From an uncultured Acetatifactor sp. (GTDB lineage: Bacteria; Bacillota; Clostridia; Lachnospirales; Lachnospiraceae), in NCBI GenBank assembly GCA_947594835.1, contig CANQEH010000023.1, positions 1 to 41,346 on the forward strand: DNA of 41,346 nt. Reading direction: 5' to 3'. Below the pieces are notes generated by a model. That model was not told where the DNA came from. It saw nothing but the letters and a program-made list of their open reading frames with translations, and did no database searches. The first letter of the stretch is position 1. Each line of letters begins with the position of its first letter. The position numbers and the translations under genes were made by a program. Shown in pieces: positions 7,966 through 16,263 of this stretch.

Positions 7966-8613
7966 CTAGGCAATTTTCGTGATTTTGTTTTTGATCGCAA
8001 AGATCGCAGCCTGCGTCCTGTCATATACTTCAATTTTTCTAAAGATGCTGAATATGTGATTCTTTACAGTCCGCTCACTGATATTTAGGGAAGCGGCAAT
8101 TTCCTTATTGAGCTTTCCCGTTGCAATCTGGGATAAAACCTCTTTTTCCCGTTTGGTCAGAGAATCAATTTTTTCCCGCTCTATTTCCCTGGCTTCCAGC
8201 CTTTCGTTCAATAATGGGATCAAACGCGGTTGAATGTATTGTTCTCCGTCTAAAACTGTTTGGATTGCCAATCTTAATTCAGAAAAATCCGATTCCTTCA
8301 ATACATAACCGTCTGCCCCAATATCCACAGCTCTCAGCAGGTAATCCAATTCATCATGGGCCGTCAAAATCAAAGTTTTCACAGGAATCCCGCAGCGTTT
8401 AATCTCCTCCAGTACTTTTATCCCATTCAGCTTTGGCATAGTGATATCCAGGAGCAAAACCTGGGGTTTGGAAAGTTTCAGCTTTTCAAGACATTCCTCG
8501 CCATCAGCAGCCTCTTCTACCACCAAGGTTTTCCCGTCTGTCTCCAGTAAGTGCTTTACGCCCTCTCTCACCAAAGCATGGTCATCTGCTAACATCATTC
8601 TAATAGGACTCAT
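7966..8613 (-). CDS. Orphan NarL/FixJ-type response regulator
   Basis: A 215-residue transcription factor. The N-terminal receiver domain has the acidic pair DD at 10-11, the phospho-acceptor Asp56 in VLLLDITMP, and a Lys in VLKESD. The C-terminal LuxR-type helix-turn-helix includes SLTKREKEVLSQIATG and NISERTVKNHIFSIF. The start is ATG 8613, directly after GGAGGAGGGGG; an in-frame upstream ATG at 8652 lacks such a site. No histidine kinase is adjacent, so its partner is elsewhere or it is controlled otherwise. It lies between rsmG and the parS/parA region on the same strand. Targets are unknown. Confidence 0.92.
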   Translation of the reverse strand: MSPIRMMLADDHALVREGVKHLLETDGKTLVVEEAADGEECLEKLKLSKPQVLLLDITMPKLNGIKVLEEIKRCGIPVKTLILTAHDELDYLLRAVDIGADGYVLKESDFSELRLAIQTVLDGEQYIQPRLIPLLNERLEAREIEREKIDSLTKREKEVLSQIATGKLNKEIAASLNISERTVKNHIFSIFRKIEVYDRTQAAIFAIKNKITKIA

Positions 8614-8766
8614 AATTCCCCCTCCTCCACTGCTGAAACAGATTTCCTTCAAGTATTCAATTCTCCGCGTAATTTACACTGTGTGAAAGAAATGGCAACC
8701 CTCCCATCTACAGTTCTACTCCAAATCAGTATCTAAATTTTCTGACTATTCTCGCTTCTTAAATGT

Positions 8767-8795
8767 ATCATATACCAAAAAGAAGAAAAAGTAAA
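8767..8795 (-). promoter_or_regulatory. Candidate promoter for the response regulator gene
   Basis: Minus-strand TTTACT (8790-8795), 17-base spacer, and TATGAT (8767-8772). It would give a leader of about 150 bases. No terminator hairpin is seen between rsmG and this gene, so read-through from rsmG is also possible. Confidence 0.5.
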
Positions 8796-8808
8796 ATTAA
8801 ATTTCTAT

Positions 8809-9531
8809 TTACAGAGGTTGTTTTCCGGGAAGTCCGGCTTTACGGGGGTATTTTTTTGGAGTTTCCTTTGTTTTTTTGATGAGGACAAGCGTCCTGGAAA
8901 GATCAGATTCCGGCAGGAGGAAAGAGACCGGCTCCAAAAAAACGCCGCCGAGCAATGAAACTGCTTTTTCCGCCGCTTTTCTCTCCTCCGAGCTTTTTTC
9001 TGATTTATATGAGACAAAAAGGCCTCCGACTTTGACAAAGGGAAGGCAATATTCTGACAGGGTAGAAAGATTCGCCACAGCTCTCGACACGCAGAGATCA
9101 TATTTTTCCCTGAGAAGTCCCGGCTTTGCAAAATCTTCCGCCCGTCCATGTACAGTTTGTACATTTTTTAGATCCAGCGTCTTGATTACCTCCTGCAAAA
9201 AAGAGATCCGTTTCTTCAGAGAATCCAATAAAGTGACGTGAATGTCGGGAAAAGCAATCTGAAGGGCAAGGCCCGGAAAGCCTGCTCCTGTTCCCACGTC
9301 GATCAAAGACGTCCCGTTTTTCAGCGGGCAGGCCTTTACCAGGGAGATGCTGTCCAAAAAATGCTTTTTCATCACGTCGTTATATTCTGTAATTGCAGTC
9401 AGATTTATACGCTGGTTCCAGTCGGTCAGCATCTCGTAATAGGTCAAAAACTGCTCAATCTGTCCCTGGGTGAGACTGACTCCCAATGCCTCCACATCTT
9501 TTACAAATTGTTCCGTATTATAATTCTTCAA
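8809..9531 (-). CDS. rsmG: 16S rRNA (guanine-N7) methyltransferase RsmG
   Basis: A 240-residue SAM-dependent methyltransferase that modifies a guanine in the 530 loop of 16S rRNA (G527 in E. coli numbering). Seen: SAM-binding [20 protein letters not shown], and the conserved ISRAVA-like segment CVSRAVANL. It starts with TTG at 9531, preceded by GGAG, and overlaps the 3' end of mnmG by 14 bases, so the two are translationally linked. The C-terminal 20 residues are Lys/Pro-rich and not part of the conserved fold. Confidence 0.95.
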   Translation of the reverse strand: MKNYNTEQFVKDVEALGVSLTQGQIEQFLTYYEMLTDWNQRINLTAITEYNDVMKKHFLDSISLVKACPLKNGTSLIDVGTGAGFPGLALQIAFPDIHVTLLDSLKKRISFLQEVIKTLDLKNVQTVHGRAEDFAKPGLLREKYDLCVSRAVANLSTLSEYCLPFVKVGGLFVSYKSEKSSEERKAAEKAVSLLGGVFLEPVSFLLPESDLSRTLVLIKKTKETPKKYPRKAGLPGKQPL

Positions 9532-11437
9532 AGGATTTCTCCATTCTATGTATATGACCGTCGTGTTCCAAATATACCAAAAGCACGGAAATATCTGCCG
9601 GTGAAACGCCGGAAATCCGGGAAGCCTGTCCGATAGAAAGGGGTTTAAACTGCTTTAACTTCTGTCTCGCCTCAATTCTTAAGGAAGGAACCATGTCATA
9701 GTCAAGCCCGGCAGGAATCTTTTTCTTCTCCATTTTTTTGTATTGTTCCACCTGCCTCTTTTGCCTCGCAATATATCCGGCGTATTTGATCTCAATTTCC
9801 ACCTGTTCTATCACAGAGGCAGGCAAGGGCTTGCGTCCCTCGTCTATCTCAGAAAGACTGGAGTAAGACAACTCCGGCCTGCAGATCAGATCCGCCAGGC
9901 TGGCCGCCGTCTTTAACGGGCAGCTTCCCAAAGAGCTCAAAAAGTCCTGCACTTTTTTGTTTGCTCCCAGAAATGTGTTTTTTAAACGGCTGACTTCCTC
10001 CTGGATCAGGCGCTCTTTTTCCAAGAGAGCCTGATACTGCTCCTCATTGACCAGTCCGGTCTCATATCCCTTTTTGCGGAGCCGCAGATCTGCATTGTCC
10101 TGTCTAAGCAGCAGCCTGTATTCTGCGCGGGAAGTCATCATCCGATAAGGTTCCCGATTGTCTTTTGTCACCAGATCATCAATCAGGACGCCGATATAAC
10201 TTTCCGATCTGTCCAGAATCAGGGGATCTCTTTTCAGCACAGACATCGCGGCGTTGATACCGGCGACAAGACCCTGCCCTGCCGCTTCCTCATATCCGCT
10301 GCTTCCGTTAAACTGCCCGCCGCTGAAGAGACCTTTGATGTTCTTGAATTCCAGCGTGGCGTACAATTGCCCTGCGTTGATACAATCGTATTCAATGGCA
10401 TAGGCGTTTTTGACAATTTTGCAGTTTTCCAGACCGGGCACCGTCCGATACATGGCAATCTGTACGTCTTCCGGCATAGAGGAAGACATCCCGCCCACAT
10501 ACATCTCGTTGGTGTGTATTCCTTCCGGTTCGATAAAGACCTGATGGCGTTCTTTTTCCGGGAATTTTACCACCTTGTCCTCTATCGAAGGACAATACCG
10601 GGGCCCTGTCCCCTCGATAATGCCTGCGTAAATCGGTGACCGATCTAAATTTGCACGGATGATATCATGGGTATTTTCATTGGTGTAGGTCAGCCAGCAG
10701 GAAACCTGATCCTTCTGAACCGATTCCGGGTCTGTGGAAAAAGAAAAAGGGATGACCCTCTTGTCTCCAAACTGCTCCTCCATCTTTGTATAGTCGATAC
10801 TGCGCCCGTCCATCCTGGCAGGCGTACCGGTCTTGAATCTGCGCAGCTCGATGCCGAGCTTTTCCAGAGACGCTGTGAGATGATTGGCTGCCTGAAGCCC
10901 ATTTGGCCCTGTGTAAGTAATCGACTCCCCGCAGAGACACCGCGCTCTCAGATAAGTTCCCGTACAGAGGACGACCGCTTTACAAAAATAGGAGGTGCCG
11001 GTAAAGGTTTTTAAACCGATTACCCTCTTTTTTCCATCTTCCGGGAGCTCCTCCCACAAAAGTTCGCAGACTTCCGCCTGTTTGATGGTGAGATGATCCT
11101 GGGATTCTAAAACTTTTCTCATCTCGCGGGAGTAATCCGCTTTATCCGCCTGGGCGCGAAGGGAATGGACGGCAGGGCCTTTGGAAACGTTTAACATCTT
11201 GGATTGGATAAAGGTCTTATCGATATTCTTTCCCATTTCCCCTCCAAGAGCGTCTACCTCTCTCACCAGGTGTCCCTTGGAAGAACCGCCGATATTTGGA
11301 TTGCATGGCATCAGGGCAATGCTGTCTACACTGACCGTAAAAACCACCGTCTCCAGGCCGAGCCTGGCACAGGCCAAAGCCGCCTCACAGCCGGCGTGTC
11401 CCGCTCCAATTACACAGATATCCACTGTCTCATTCAT
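9518..11437 (-). CDS. mnmG: tRNA uridine-5-carboxymethylaminomethyl modification enzyme MnmG (GidA)
   Basis: A 639-residue FAD protein that, together with MnmE, installs the carboxymethylaminomethyl group at C5 of the wobble uridine in several tRNAs. The N-terminal dinucleotide-binding motif GAGHAGCEA starts at residue 11. [20 protein letters not shown] and the RAQADK segment are characteristic. The C-terminal helical domain contacts MnmE. It begins 15 bases after the mnmE stop codon, in the conserved jag-mnmE-mnmG-rsmG order. Confidence 0.97.
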   Translation of the reverse strand: MNETVDICVIGAGHAGCEAALACARLGLETVVFTVSVDSIALMPCNPNIGGSSKGHLVREVDALGGEMGKNIDKTFIQSKMLNVSKGPAVHSLRAQADKADYSREMRKVLESQDHLTIKQAEVCELLWEELPEDGKKRVIGLKTFTGTSYFCKAVVLCTGTYLRARCLCGESITYTGPNGLQAANHLTASLEKLGIELRRFKTGTPARMDGRSIDYTKMEEQFGDKRVIPFSFSTDPESVQKDQVSCWLTYTNENTHDIIRANLDRSPIYAGIIEGTGPRYCPSIEDKVVKFPEKERHQVFIEPEGIHTNEMYVGGMSSSMPEDVQIAMYRTVPGLENCKIVKNAYAIEYDCINAGQLYATLEFKNIKGLFSGGQFNGSSGYEEAAGQGLVAGINAAMSVLKRDPLILDRSESYIGVLIDDLVTKDNREPYRMMTSRAEYRLLLRQDNADLRLRKKGYETGLVNEEQYQALLEKERLIQEEVSRLKNTFLGANKKVQDFLSSLGSCPLKTAASLADLICRPELSYSSLSEIDEGRKPLPASVIEQVEIEIKYAGYIARQKRQVEQYKKMEKKKIPAGLDYDMVPSLRIEARQKLKQFKPLSIGQASRISGVSPADISVLLVYLEHDGHIHRMEKSFEEL

Positions 11438-11452
11438 CTCAAAACGTCCTCT

Positions 11453-12859
11453 TTATTTCCCCATGCAAAACCTTGAAAAGATTTCTTCAATCAGATCGTC
11501 GTCCACTTCTTCCCCGATGATCCTTCCCAGAGAAGTGTAGGCGTCCATTAAGTCGATGGAATAAAAATCTGCAGGCATCCCATCTTCCATGGTTTTTTTC
11601 ACAAGCTGCAGGGAAGAAAGCGCTTCCTTGAGCGCTTCGCTGTGACGAAGGTTTGTAATCACAAGTTCTTCCTTGCTCTGAAACAGGCCCTGGAAAAATA
11701 TTTCCTTGAGAGCTTGTTCCAATTCCTCTAACCCGACGCCCTCCGCCGCCGAAGTCCGCAAGATCCTGGGCCTTTCCCCTTCCGAAAACACTTCCTCAAA
11801 AAGTGAAGATACCTCTTGTTCCGATACCAATCCGGGAAGATCGCTCTTATTTAGCAATACAATCACTTTTTTTCCAACAAGCAGTGAAAAAATCTCCCTG
11901 TCACTCTCGTCCAGCGCAGCAGAAGAATCTATCACATATAAGATCAAATCGGCGTCCTGGGCATATTTTCTAGATTTTTCTACTCCGATTTTTTCTATTT
12001 TGTCCTCTGTGTCCCGGATCCCGGCGGTGTCTGTTATCACAAGCTCCATACCGCCCAAAATCAGCCTTTCCTGCAGGACGTCCCTGGTGGTACCGGCGAT
12101 TTCTGTCACAATCGCCCTGTCCTCCCCAAGCAGCAGATTTAATATAGAAGATTTTCCTACATTCGGCTTTCCCAAAATGACGGTATGGATCCCATCCTGT
12201 ACCCATTTCCCGTTCTGGGACGTAGAAAGCAGTTTTTCGATCCGGCCTGTCAATCTCGATAATTTTCTGGAAAACCCTTCCTCGTATCCGTCCAGGCTGA
12301 TGTGCTCCGGATCATCCAGGGCAGATTCCAGATAGGCCATCTCGTAAAGAATCTCTTCCCTGAGCTGTCTGATTTCCCGGTACAGACTCCCTCTCAGCTG
12401 GCCGACAGAGGAAGACAGGGCATACTCGTTCTTAGAATGGATCAGATCCATCACTGCCTCTGCCCTGGACAAGTCGATCCTGCCGTTCAAAAAGGCCCTT
12501 TTGGTAAACTCCCCAGGTTCGGCCAGCCTTGCGCCAGACTGCAAAGCCGCATCCAGGATTTTCTTCATGACCAGCACGCCGCCGTGACACTGTATCTCCA
12601 CGGTGTCTTCCCCTGTAAAGCTGCGGGGCGCTTTCATGACGACGGCCATCACTTCATCCATCACAGATCCAGATACGTCCACCGCAAAGCCGTAGGACAG
12701 GACATGGCTTTCCGCGCAGCACAGGGAAGCCTTTCCGGAAGGAGAACGGAAAATGCAGTTTCCCACAGCTACGGCATCCCTGCCGCTGATCCTGACGATT
12801 CCGATGCCAGAATCCGTCAACCCTGTGGCTATTGCTGCGATCGTATCTTCCCGAAACAT
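11453..12859 (-). CDS. mnmE: tRNA modification GTPase MnmE (TrmE)
   Basis: A 468-residue dimeric GTPase, partner of MnmG in wobble-uridine modification. The N-terminal folate-binding domain begins MFREDTIAAIATG. The inserted G domain (about residues 218-370) carries GKPNVGKSSILNLLLG, TDTAGIRDTED and NKSD. The C-terminal FCMGK supplies the conserved Cys, a small variation on FCIGK. Start ATG 12859 follows AGAGGA; an in-frame ATG at 12883 is less well placed. A long hairpin occupies the gap to jag upstream. Confidence 0.97.
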   Translation of the reverse strand: MFREDTIAAIATGLTDSGIGIVRISGRDAVAVGNCIFRSPSGKASLCCAESHVLSYGFAVDVSGSVMDEVMAVVMKAPRSFTGEDTVEIQCHGGVLVMKKILDAALQSGARLAEPGEFTKRAFLNGRIDLSRAEAVMDLIHSKNEYALSSSVGQLRGSLYREIRQLREEILYEMAYLESALDDPEHISLDGYEEGFSRKLSRLTGRIEKLLSTSQNGKWVQDGIHTVILGKPNVGKSSILNLLLGEDRAIVTEIAGTTRDVLQERLILGGMELVITDTAGIRDTEDKIEKIGVEKSRKYAQDADLILYVIDSSAALDESDREIFSLLVGKKVIVLLNKSDLPGLVSEQEVSSLFEEVFSEGERPRILRTSAAEGVGLEELEQALKEIFFQGLFQSKEELVITNLRHSEALKEALSSLQLVKKTMEDGMPADFYSIDLMDAYTSLGRIIGEEVDDDLIEEIFSRFCMGK

Positions 12860-12914
12860 GATTCCTCTCATTCCGCCGTTCAACCGGCACAGACTGCTTT
12901 TATGGCACAGAGAT

Positions 12915-12956
12915 AAACTGCCACACCTTTTGAATCCTTAAAAAGTGCGGCAGTTT
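12915..12956 (-). promoter_or_regulatory. Long hairpin between jag and mnmE
   Basis: On the minus strand a 17-pair stem, including two G-T pairs, closes on an 8-base loop. The outer eight pairs are AAACTGCC/GGCAGTTT. It starts 7 bases after the jag stop codon and ends about 55 bases before mnmE. The minus strand has only a weak T-rich tail (TTTATCT), so it may be a partial terminator or an mRNA processing or stability element setting the ratio of upstream to downstream gene products. The plus-strand side is T-rich, but nothing is transcribed there. Confidence 0.6.
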
Positions 12957-12963
12957 GTTTTCC

Positions 12964-13596
12964 TTATTTTTTTATGGTTACCACAACTCTTCTAAAGGGT
13001 TCCTCCCCTTCGCTGTGGGTGGTCACATATTTGTCATTTTGTAAAGCGGAGTGGATGATGCGTCTCTCGTAGGGATTCATAGGTTCCAAAGAGACGGGCC
13101 TCTTTGTCCGCTTCACCTTGTATGCGATATTCTTCGCCAGGTTTTCAAGGGTCTCTTTTCTTCTCTGCCGGTAATTTTCCGTGTCCAGCTTTACACGGAT
13201 ATAGTTGTCCTTGTCTTTATTTACCACCAGGGATACCAGATATTGCAGGGAATCCAAGGTCTGTCCGCGCTTTCCGATGAGCACGCCCATTTCCTCCCCG
13301 GACAGGTCGATGTCCATCGTCTGTTCCACCTCATCGTAGACAACGCTTACTACCACTTCCATGTTCATAGCGGCAAAAACATCGTGTAAAAAATTCTTTG
13401 CCTTATCTTCCATGGAAATTTCTATCTCCTTGACTGCCGCTTTGATGACCGCAGGCCTGGAGCCAATCCCAAGGAAACCGCTGGACCCTTCTTCTACAAC
13501 AATGTAATCTAATCTGTCGCTGGTTACGCCAAGCTTCTGGCAGGCCTCCGTTATGGCCTCGTTTACTGTCTTCGCCGAAAACTCTGTATATTCCAT
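12964..13596 (-). CDS. khpB: RNA-binding protein Jag/KhpB (Jag_N-KH-R3H)
   Basis: A 210-residue protein with the three expected domains. The N-terminal Jag_N domain begins MEYTEFSAKTVNEAI and contains the GFLGIGSRPA turn. A KH domain has the loop IGKRGQTLDSLQYL. A C-terminal R3H domain contains EPMNPYERRIIHSALQ. In streptococci KhpB binds RNA with KhpA and affects cell elongation and division. The start is ATG 13596, six bases after GGAG; an upstream in-frame TTG at 13632 has no such site. It follows yidC by 38 bases, the usual arrangement. Confidence 0.94.
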   Translation of the reverse strand: MEYTEFSAKTVNEAITEACQKLGVTSDRLDYIVVEEGSSGFLGIGSRPAVIKAAVKEIEISMEDKAKNFLHDVFAAMNMEVVVSVVYDEVEQTMDIDLSGEEMGVLIGKRGQTLDSLQYLVSLVVNKDKDNYIRVKLDTENYRQRRKETLENLAKNIAYKVKRTKRPVSLEPMNPYERRIIHSALQNDKYVTTHSEGEEPFRRVVVTIKK

Positions 13597-13634
13597 ATGG
13601 CTCTCCGTTTCTGCGCAGTCTACTGCGCTCAAGA

Positions 13635-14942
13635 CTATTTACTGTTGTTGCGCTGGTTGTAATCCCTCACCAGATTTGCCTTCGAGGCGATGCTTCCCGG
13701 TTTTGCATTTTGTACGGAAGCCGTACTTTCGGAAGATGCGGTATCTTCCTCTTTCACCTCGCCGGAATACACGTTTGCCCTCTTCTGGATATTTTTTGTG
13801 TTCATGCTGGCATAAGCGTTTATCATTTCCTGGTTCTTTTTCATCTTTTCCAGCTTTTTTGCGCTCTTTTCAGCATTTTTCTTGACAATCTCGTCAAAAT
13901 CCATCTTGTCAATGTGCTTATTGATCACCACCTGCTGGATACTTCTCACCACGCTTCCGGCTACCCAGTAAAGGCCCATACCGGAGGGGAGAGAAAAGCA
14001 GAACCAGGCGGAGATTAACGGCATCAGAGTGTTCATCATCTTCATGGAAGAAGCCATGGAAGCTGCCGCTTCACTCTCATTGTCGCTCTTTGCAGGCTGT
14101 GGCATCAGCTTTACATTGATCCACTGTGTCACAGCGGATAAGACGGGGATCAACACCGCGCCGATGACAATGCCCCAGGCGCCGGCTGTCCAGGCCATTT
14201 TAATCAGATCCATAGGGGAATCCCCCATGTTCAGGCCAAAGAAAGTATTGTAAGTATGGATCAGGCCCCCATCGCCCAAAATCAATTTTCCGCCGTATTC
14301 CAGCTGGTTTAAGTCGTAGTGGTTGGCAACCGTAGCAAGATCCGCGGAAGACAGCTTATTCAGCACGTCAATCACGCCGTTTGCGAGATCCCCTTTTTCC
14401 ATGGACTGCCCGTACATGGCCACAACCTTGTCAATGCTTTCCACGCCGGAATTTTTTAAGAAATTCACGCCGTCGCTGGAAGAGATGATCTTGTCCGCCA
14501 GAACACGGAAGGTGTCATAAATTTTTGACACATAGGCAGGCATGGCATAGATCACACGGTACAGAGCAAACAGGATGGGCATCTGGATCAGAAGCTGTAC
14601 GCAGCTTCCGCTGGGGGAAACGCCATATTTGGCATAAACCATATTCTGCTCCTGGTTCATTGCCATAATGGAATCGTTATCCTTCTTATTCTTATACTTT
14701 GCCTGAATTGCCTGTATCTCCGGCTGTATCTTTGCAGACAGCTTAGAAAACTTCTGCTGTCTGATGGTAAGCGGCAGCATCAGAAGGTTTACCACAATGG
14801 TAAACAAAATGATGGCCAGACCTACGTTCGGAATCCCTATCATATCGAGGAAACGGAAGATACCGTCCATGATCCAGCCCAGTATCTGCGCTACAAAGCC
14901 AATGATAGGCGTTTTGTTTTTTGTCAGTAAAATGAAATTCAT
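13635..14942 (-). CDS. yidC: Membrane protein insertase YidC/Oxa1 (SpoIIIJ type)
   Basis: A 435-residue insertase helping membrane proteins into the bilayer, alone or with SecYEG. A first hydrophobic segment is followed by the core: TIRQQKF holds the conserved membrane-embedded Arg (Arg61). The charged cytoplasmic loop is rich in Lys and Gln, and the later transmembrane helices include SAWFCFSLPSGMGLYWV. It is much longer than the roughly 260-residue Bacillus proteins because of a large insertion between core helices (about residues 150-245) and a Lys-rich cytoplasmic tail that may contact ribosomes. The lipoprotein signal common in Bacillus homologues is absent. GGGAG precedes the start. Confidence 0.95.
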   Translation of the reverse strand: MNFILLTKNKTPIIGFVAQILGWIMDGIFRFLDMIGIPNVGLAIILFTIVVNLLMLPLTIRQQKFSKLSAKIQPEIQAIQAKYKNKKDNDSIMAMNQEQNMVYAKYGVSPSGSCVQLLIQMPILFALYRVIYAMPAYVSKIYDTFRVLADKIISSSDGVNFLKNSGVESIDKVVAMYGQSMEKGDLANGVIDVLNKLSSADLATVANHYDLNQLEYGGKLILGDGGLIHTYNTFFGLNMGDSPMDLIKMAWTAGAWGIVIGAVLIPVLSAVTQWINVKLMPQPAKSDNESEAAASMASSMKMMNTLMPLISAWFCFSLPSGMGLYWVAGSVVRSIQQVVINKHIDKMDFDEIVKKNAEKSAKKLEKMKKNQEMINAYASMNTKNIQKRANVYSGEVKEEDTASSESTASVQNAKPGSIASKANLVRDYNQRNNSK

Positions 14943-14997
14943 TGATAAACTCCCTTATGCGGAAAACACATTTTTGAAAGTCTGCCGGAAAAGTCCA

Positions 14998-15207
14998 TCA
15001 GGGAACAGGGTCATATCCGCCTTTTGAAAAAGGATTGCACCTCAAAATCCTCCATACAGCCAAAATACTTCCCTTCAGGGCGCCGTACTTTTGTATGGCC
15101 TCCAGCCCATATTGGGAACAGGTCGGCGTATAGGGGCATTTCGTCCTTTTCATAGGTGAAATATATCTTTGATAAAATCGGATCCCGGCAATTAAAACTT
15201 TTTTCAT
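14998..15207 (-). CDS. yidD: Membrane protein insertion efficiency factor YidD
   Basis: A 69-residue protein of the YidD family, which assists YidC-dependent insertion. Seen: the amphipathic N-terminus [18 protein letters not shown] followed by [15 protein letters not shown] with its conserved Cys pair, and [12 protein letters not shown] at the end. The frame is open further upstream (to 15264), but that would overlap rnpA by 47 bases. ATG 15207, just after the rnpA stop and with a GCGG purine site, fits the family start. Confidence 0.93.
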   Translation of the reverse strand: MKKVLIAGIRFYQRYISPMKRTKCPYTPTCSQYGLEAIQKYGALKGSILAVWRILRCNPFSKGGYDPVP

Positions 15208-15217
15208 ATTTTCCGCT

Positions 15218-15571
15218 TTAATGACAACATTGAAAATCCTTGATAATCTGATGAAGCTTTCCAAGATGGAGCAGGGCGCTTTCTATCTCCTGATAACCCA
15301 CCGAAGCCGCGCTCTGTCTTGCGACGATCACAATGTCCAAACCACTATTGAACACCGCTTCATGTAATCGGTAACTTTCCCGCACCAGTCTCGTTACCCG
15401 GTGTCTCACGACACTGTTGCCAACCTTCTTGCTCACGCTGATTCCAATTCGATTCTTTTCCAAGCCATTTTCTTTGACGTACATTACCAGATATTTGTTT
15501 GCATAAGATTTACTGTTTCGATAGACAAATTGGAATTGGCGGTTTTTTTTTAAACTTTCGGAAAATATCAT
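15218..15571 (-). CDS. rnpA: Ribonuclease P protein component
   Basis: A 117-residue basic protein that binds the RNase P RNA to mature tRNA 5' ends. The signature [20 protein letters not shown] lies in the central cleft helix, and the length is typical. AGGAG precedes the ATG. A strong terminator between rpmH and this gene means only part of the rpmH transcription should reach it, unless another start exists in the 60-base gap. Confidence 0.95.
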   Translation of the reverse strand: MIFSESLKKNRQFQFVYRNSKSYANKYLVMYVKENGLEKNRIGISVSKKVGNSVVRHRVTRLVRESYRLHEAVFNSGLDIVIVARQSAASVGYQEIESALLHLGKLHQIIKDFQCCH

Positions 15572-15601
15572 TCCATTCTCCTAAAACAGACAAAAATGAA
15601 C

Positions 15602-15625
15602 AAAAAAGGTCACATTCCTGTGACC
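15602..15625 (-). terminator. Intrinsic terminator between rpmH and rnpA
   Basis: On the minus strand GGTCACA, loop GGAA, then TGTGACC form a perfect 7-pair stem (15608-15625), followed at once by six T (15602-15607). It begins 10 bases after the rpmH stop codon, so it should uncouple abundant L34 synthesis from low-level RnpA. Confidence 0.9.
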
Positions 15626-15635
15626 TATGTGTGAC

Positions 15636-15770
15636 TTATACGGACAGTTTCTTTCTTCCCTTTGCACGTCTTGCAGCCAACACCTTTCTTCCGCCCGCAG
15701 TGCTCATCCTGGCCCTGAATCCATGAACTTTCGCATGGGAACGCTTTTTCGGCTGAAATGTCATTTTCAT
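15636..15770 (-). CDS. rpmH: Ribosomal protein L34
   Basis: A 44-residue, highly basic protein of the large ribosomal subunit. It begins [19 protein letters not shown] and contains [20 protein letters not shown], essentially the family consensus over its whole length. AGAAGGAGGT lies upstream with a spacing of about ten bases. It is the first gene left of oriC, read away from dnaA, and has its own strong promoter. Confidence 0.98.
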   Translation of the reverse strand: MKMTFQPKKRSHAKVHGFRARMSTAGGRKVLAARRAKGRKKLSV

Positions 15771-15832
15771 ATGGAAAAACACCTCCTTCTGATAGAAACC
15801 TGGCACGTCCTTTTTAAGAAAATAGCATAATG

Positions 15833-15861
15833 ATTGTATTAGAAAAAACCGTCTATGTCAA
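15833..15861 (-). promoter_or_regulatory. Sigma-A promoter for rpmH
   Basis: Minus-strand TTGACA (15856-15861, perfect), 17-base spacer, and TACAAT (15833-15838). The predicted leader is about 55 bases. Confidence 0.85.
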
Positions 15862-16186
15862 GGAAAATCTGCTATAAATCGCACTTTTCAGGCAATAAAA
15901 TTTTTTTTAGGACGTTATACACATAAATATCCACAAAAATAAAGAATTTTATTTTTATACACATTATGTTTATTTCTTGTGGATAACGAATCTATCCCCT
16001 CTGGAATACTGTGTAAATTCTGTGTAAAAATCAAATGGAATCCTTTAAATAAAGTATTTTTACAGAATTCGTACTTTTCCACTTATTCACATTTATATCC
16101 ACATTTCTTTCTGGAAAACTAAATTTTTCACAGTTTTATCAACAATATGTGGACAACTTTATCCATATGGTGTTGATAACTTACAT
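15862..16186. other. oriC: oriC, upstream cluster of DnaA boxes
   Basis: AT-rich, gene-free interval between divergent rpmH and dnaA. DnaA boxes matching TTATNCACA exactly: 15915-15923, 15955-15963 and 16083-16091 on the plus strand, and 15978-15986 (TGTGGATAA) on the minus strand. One-mismatch boxes: 15927-15935, 16095-16103, 16148-16156, 16159-16167 and 16171-16179. The last three are tightly grouped just before the dnaA promoter, suggesting DnaA autoregulation. Runs of A/T at 15895-15960 are candidates for unwinding. The arrangement matches the Bacillus-type upstream origin half. Confidence 0.88.
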
Positions 16187-16215
16187 TTGAAATGTATGGT
16201 AATCTATATTAAAAT
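16187..16215 (+). promoter_or_regulatory. Predicted dnaA promoter
   Basis: TTGAAA (16187-16192), 17-base spacer, and TAAAAT (16210-16215). It lies directly downstream of three imperfect DnaA boxes (16148-16179), so bound DnaA could repress it. Confidence 0.6.
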
Positions 16216-16263
16216 AAATTCGTATCAAAAATTTTTTCTACAATGTGTGTTATGGAGACGAAA

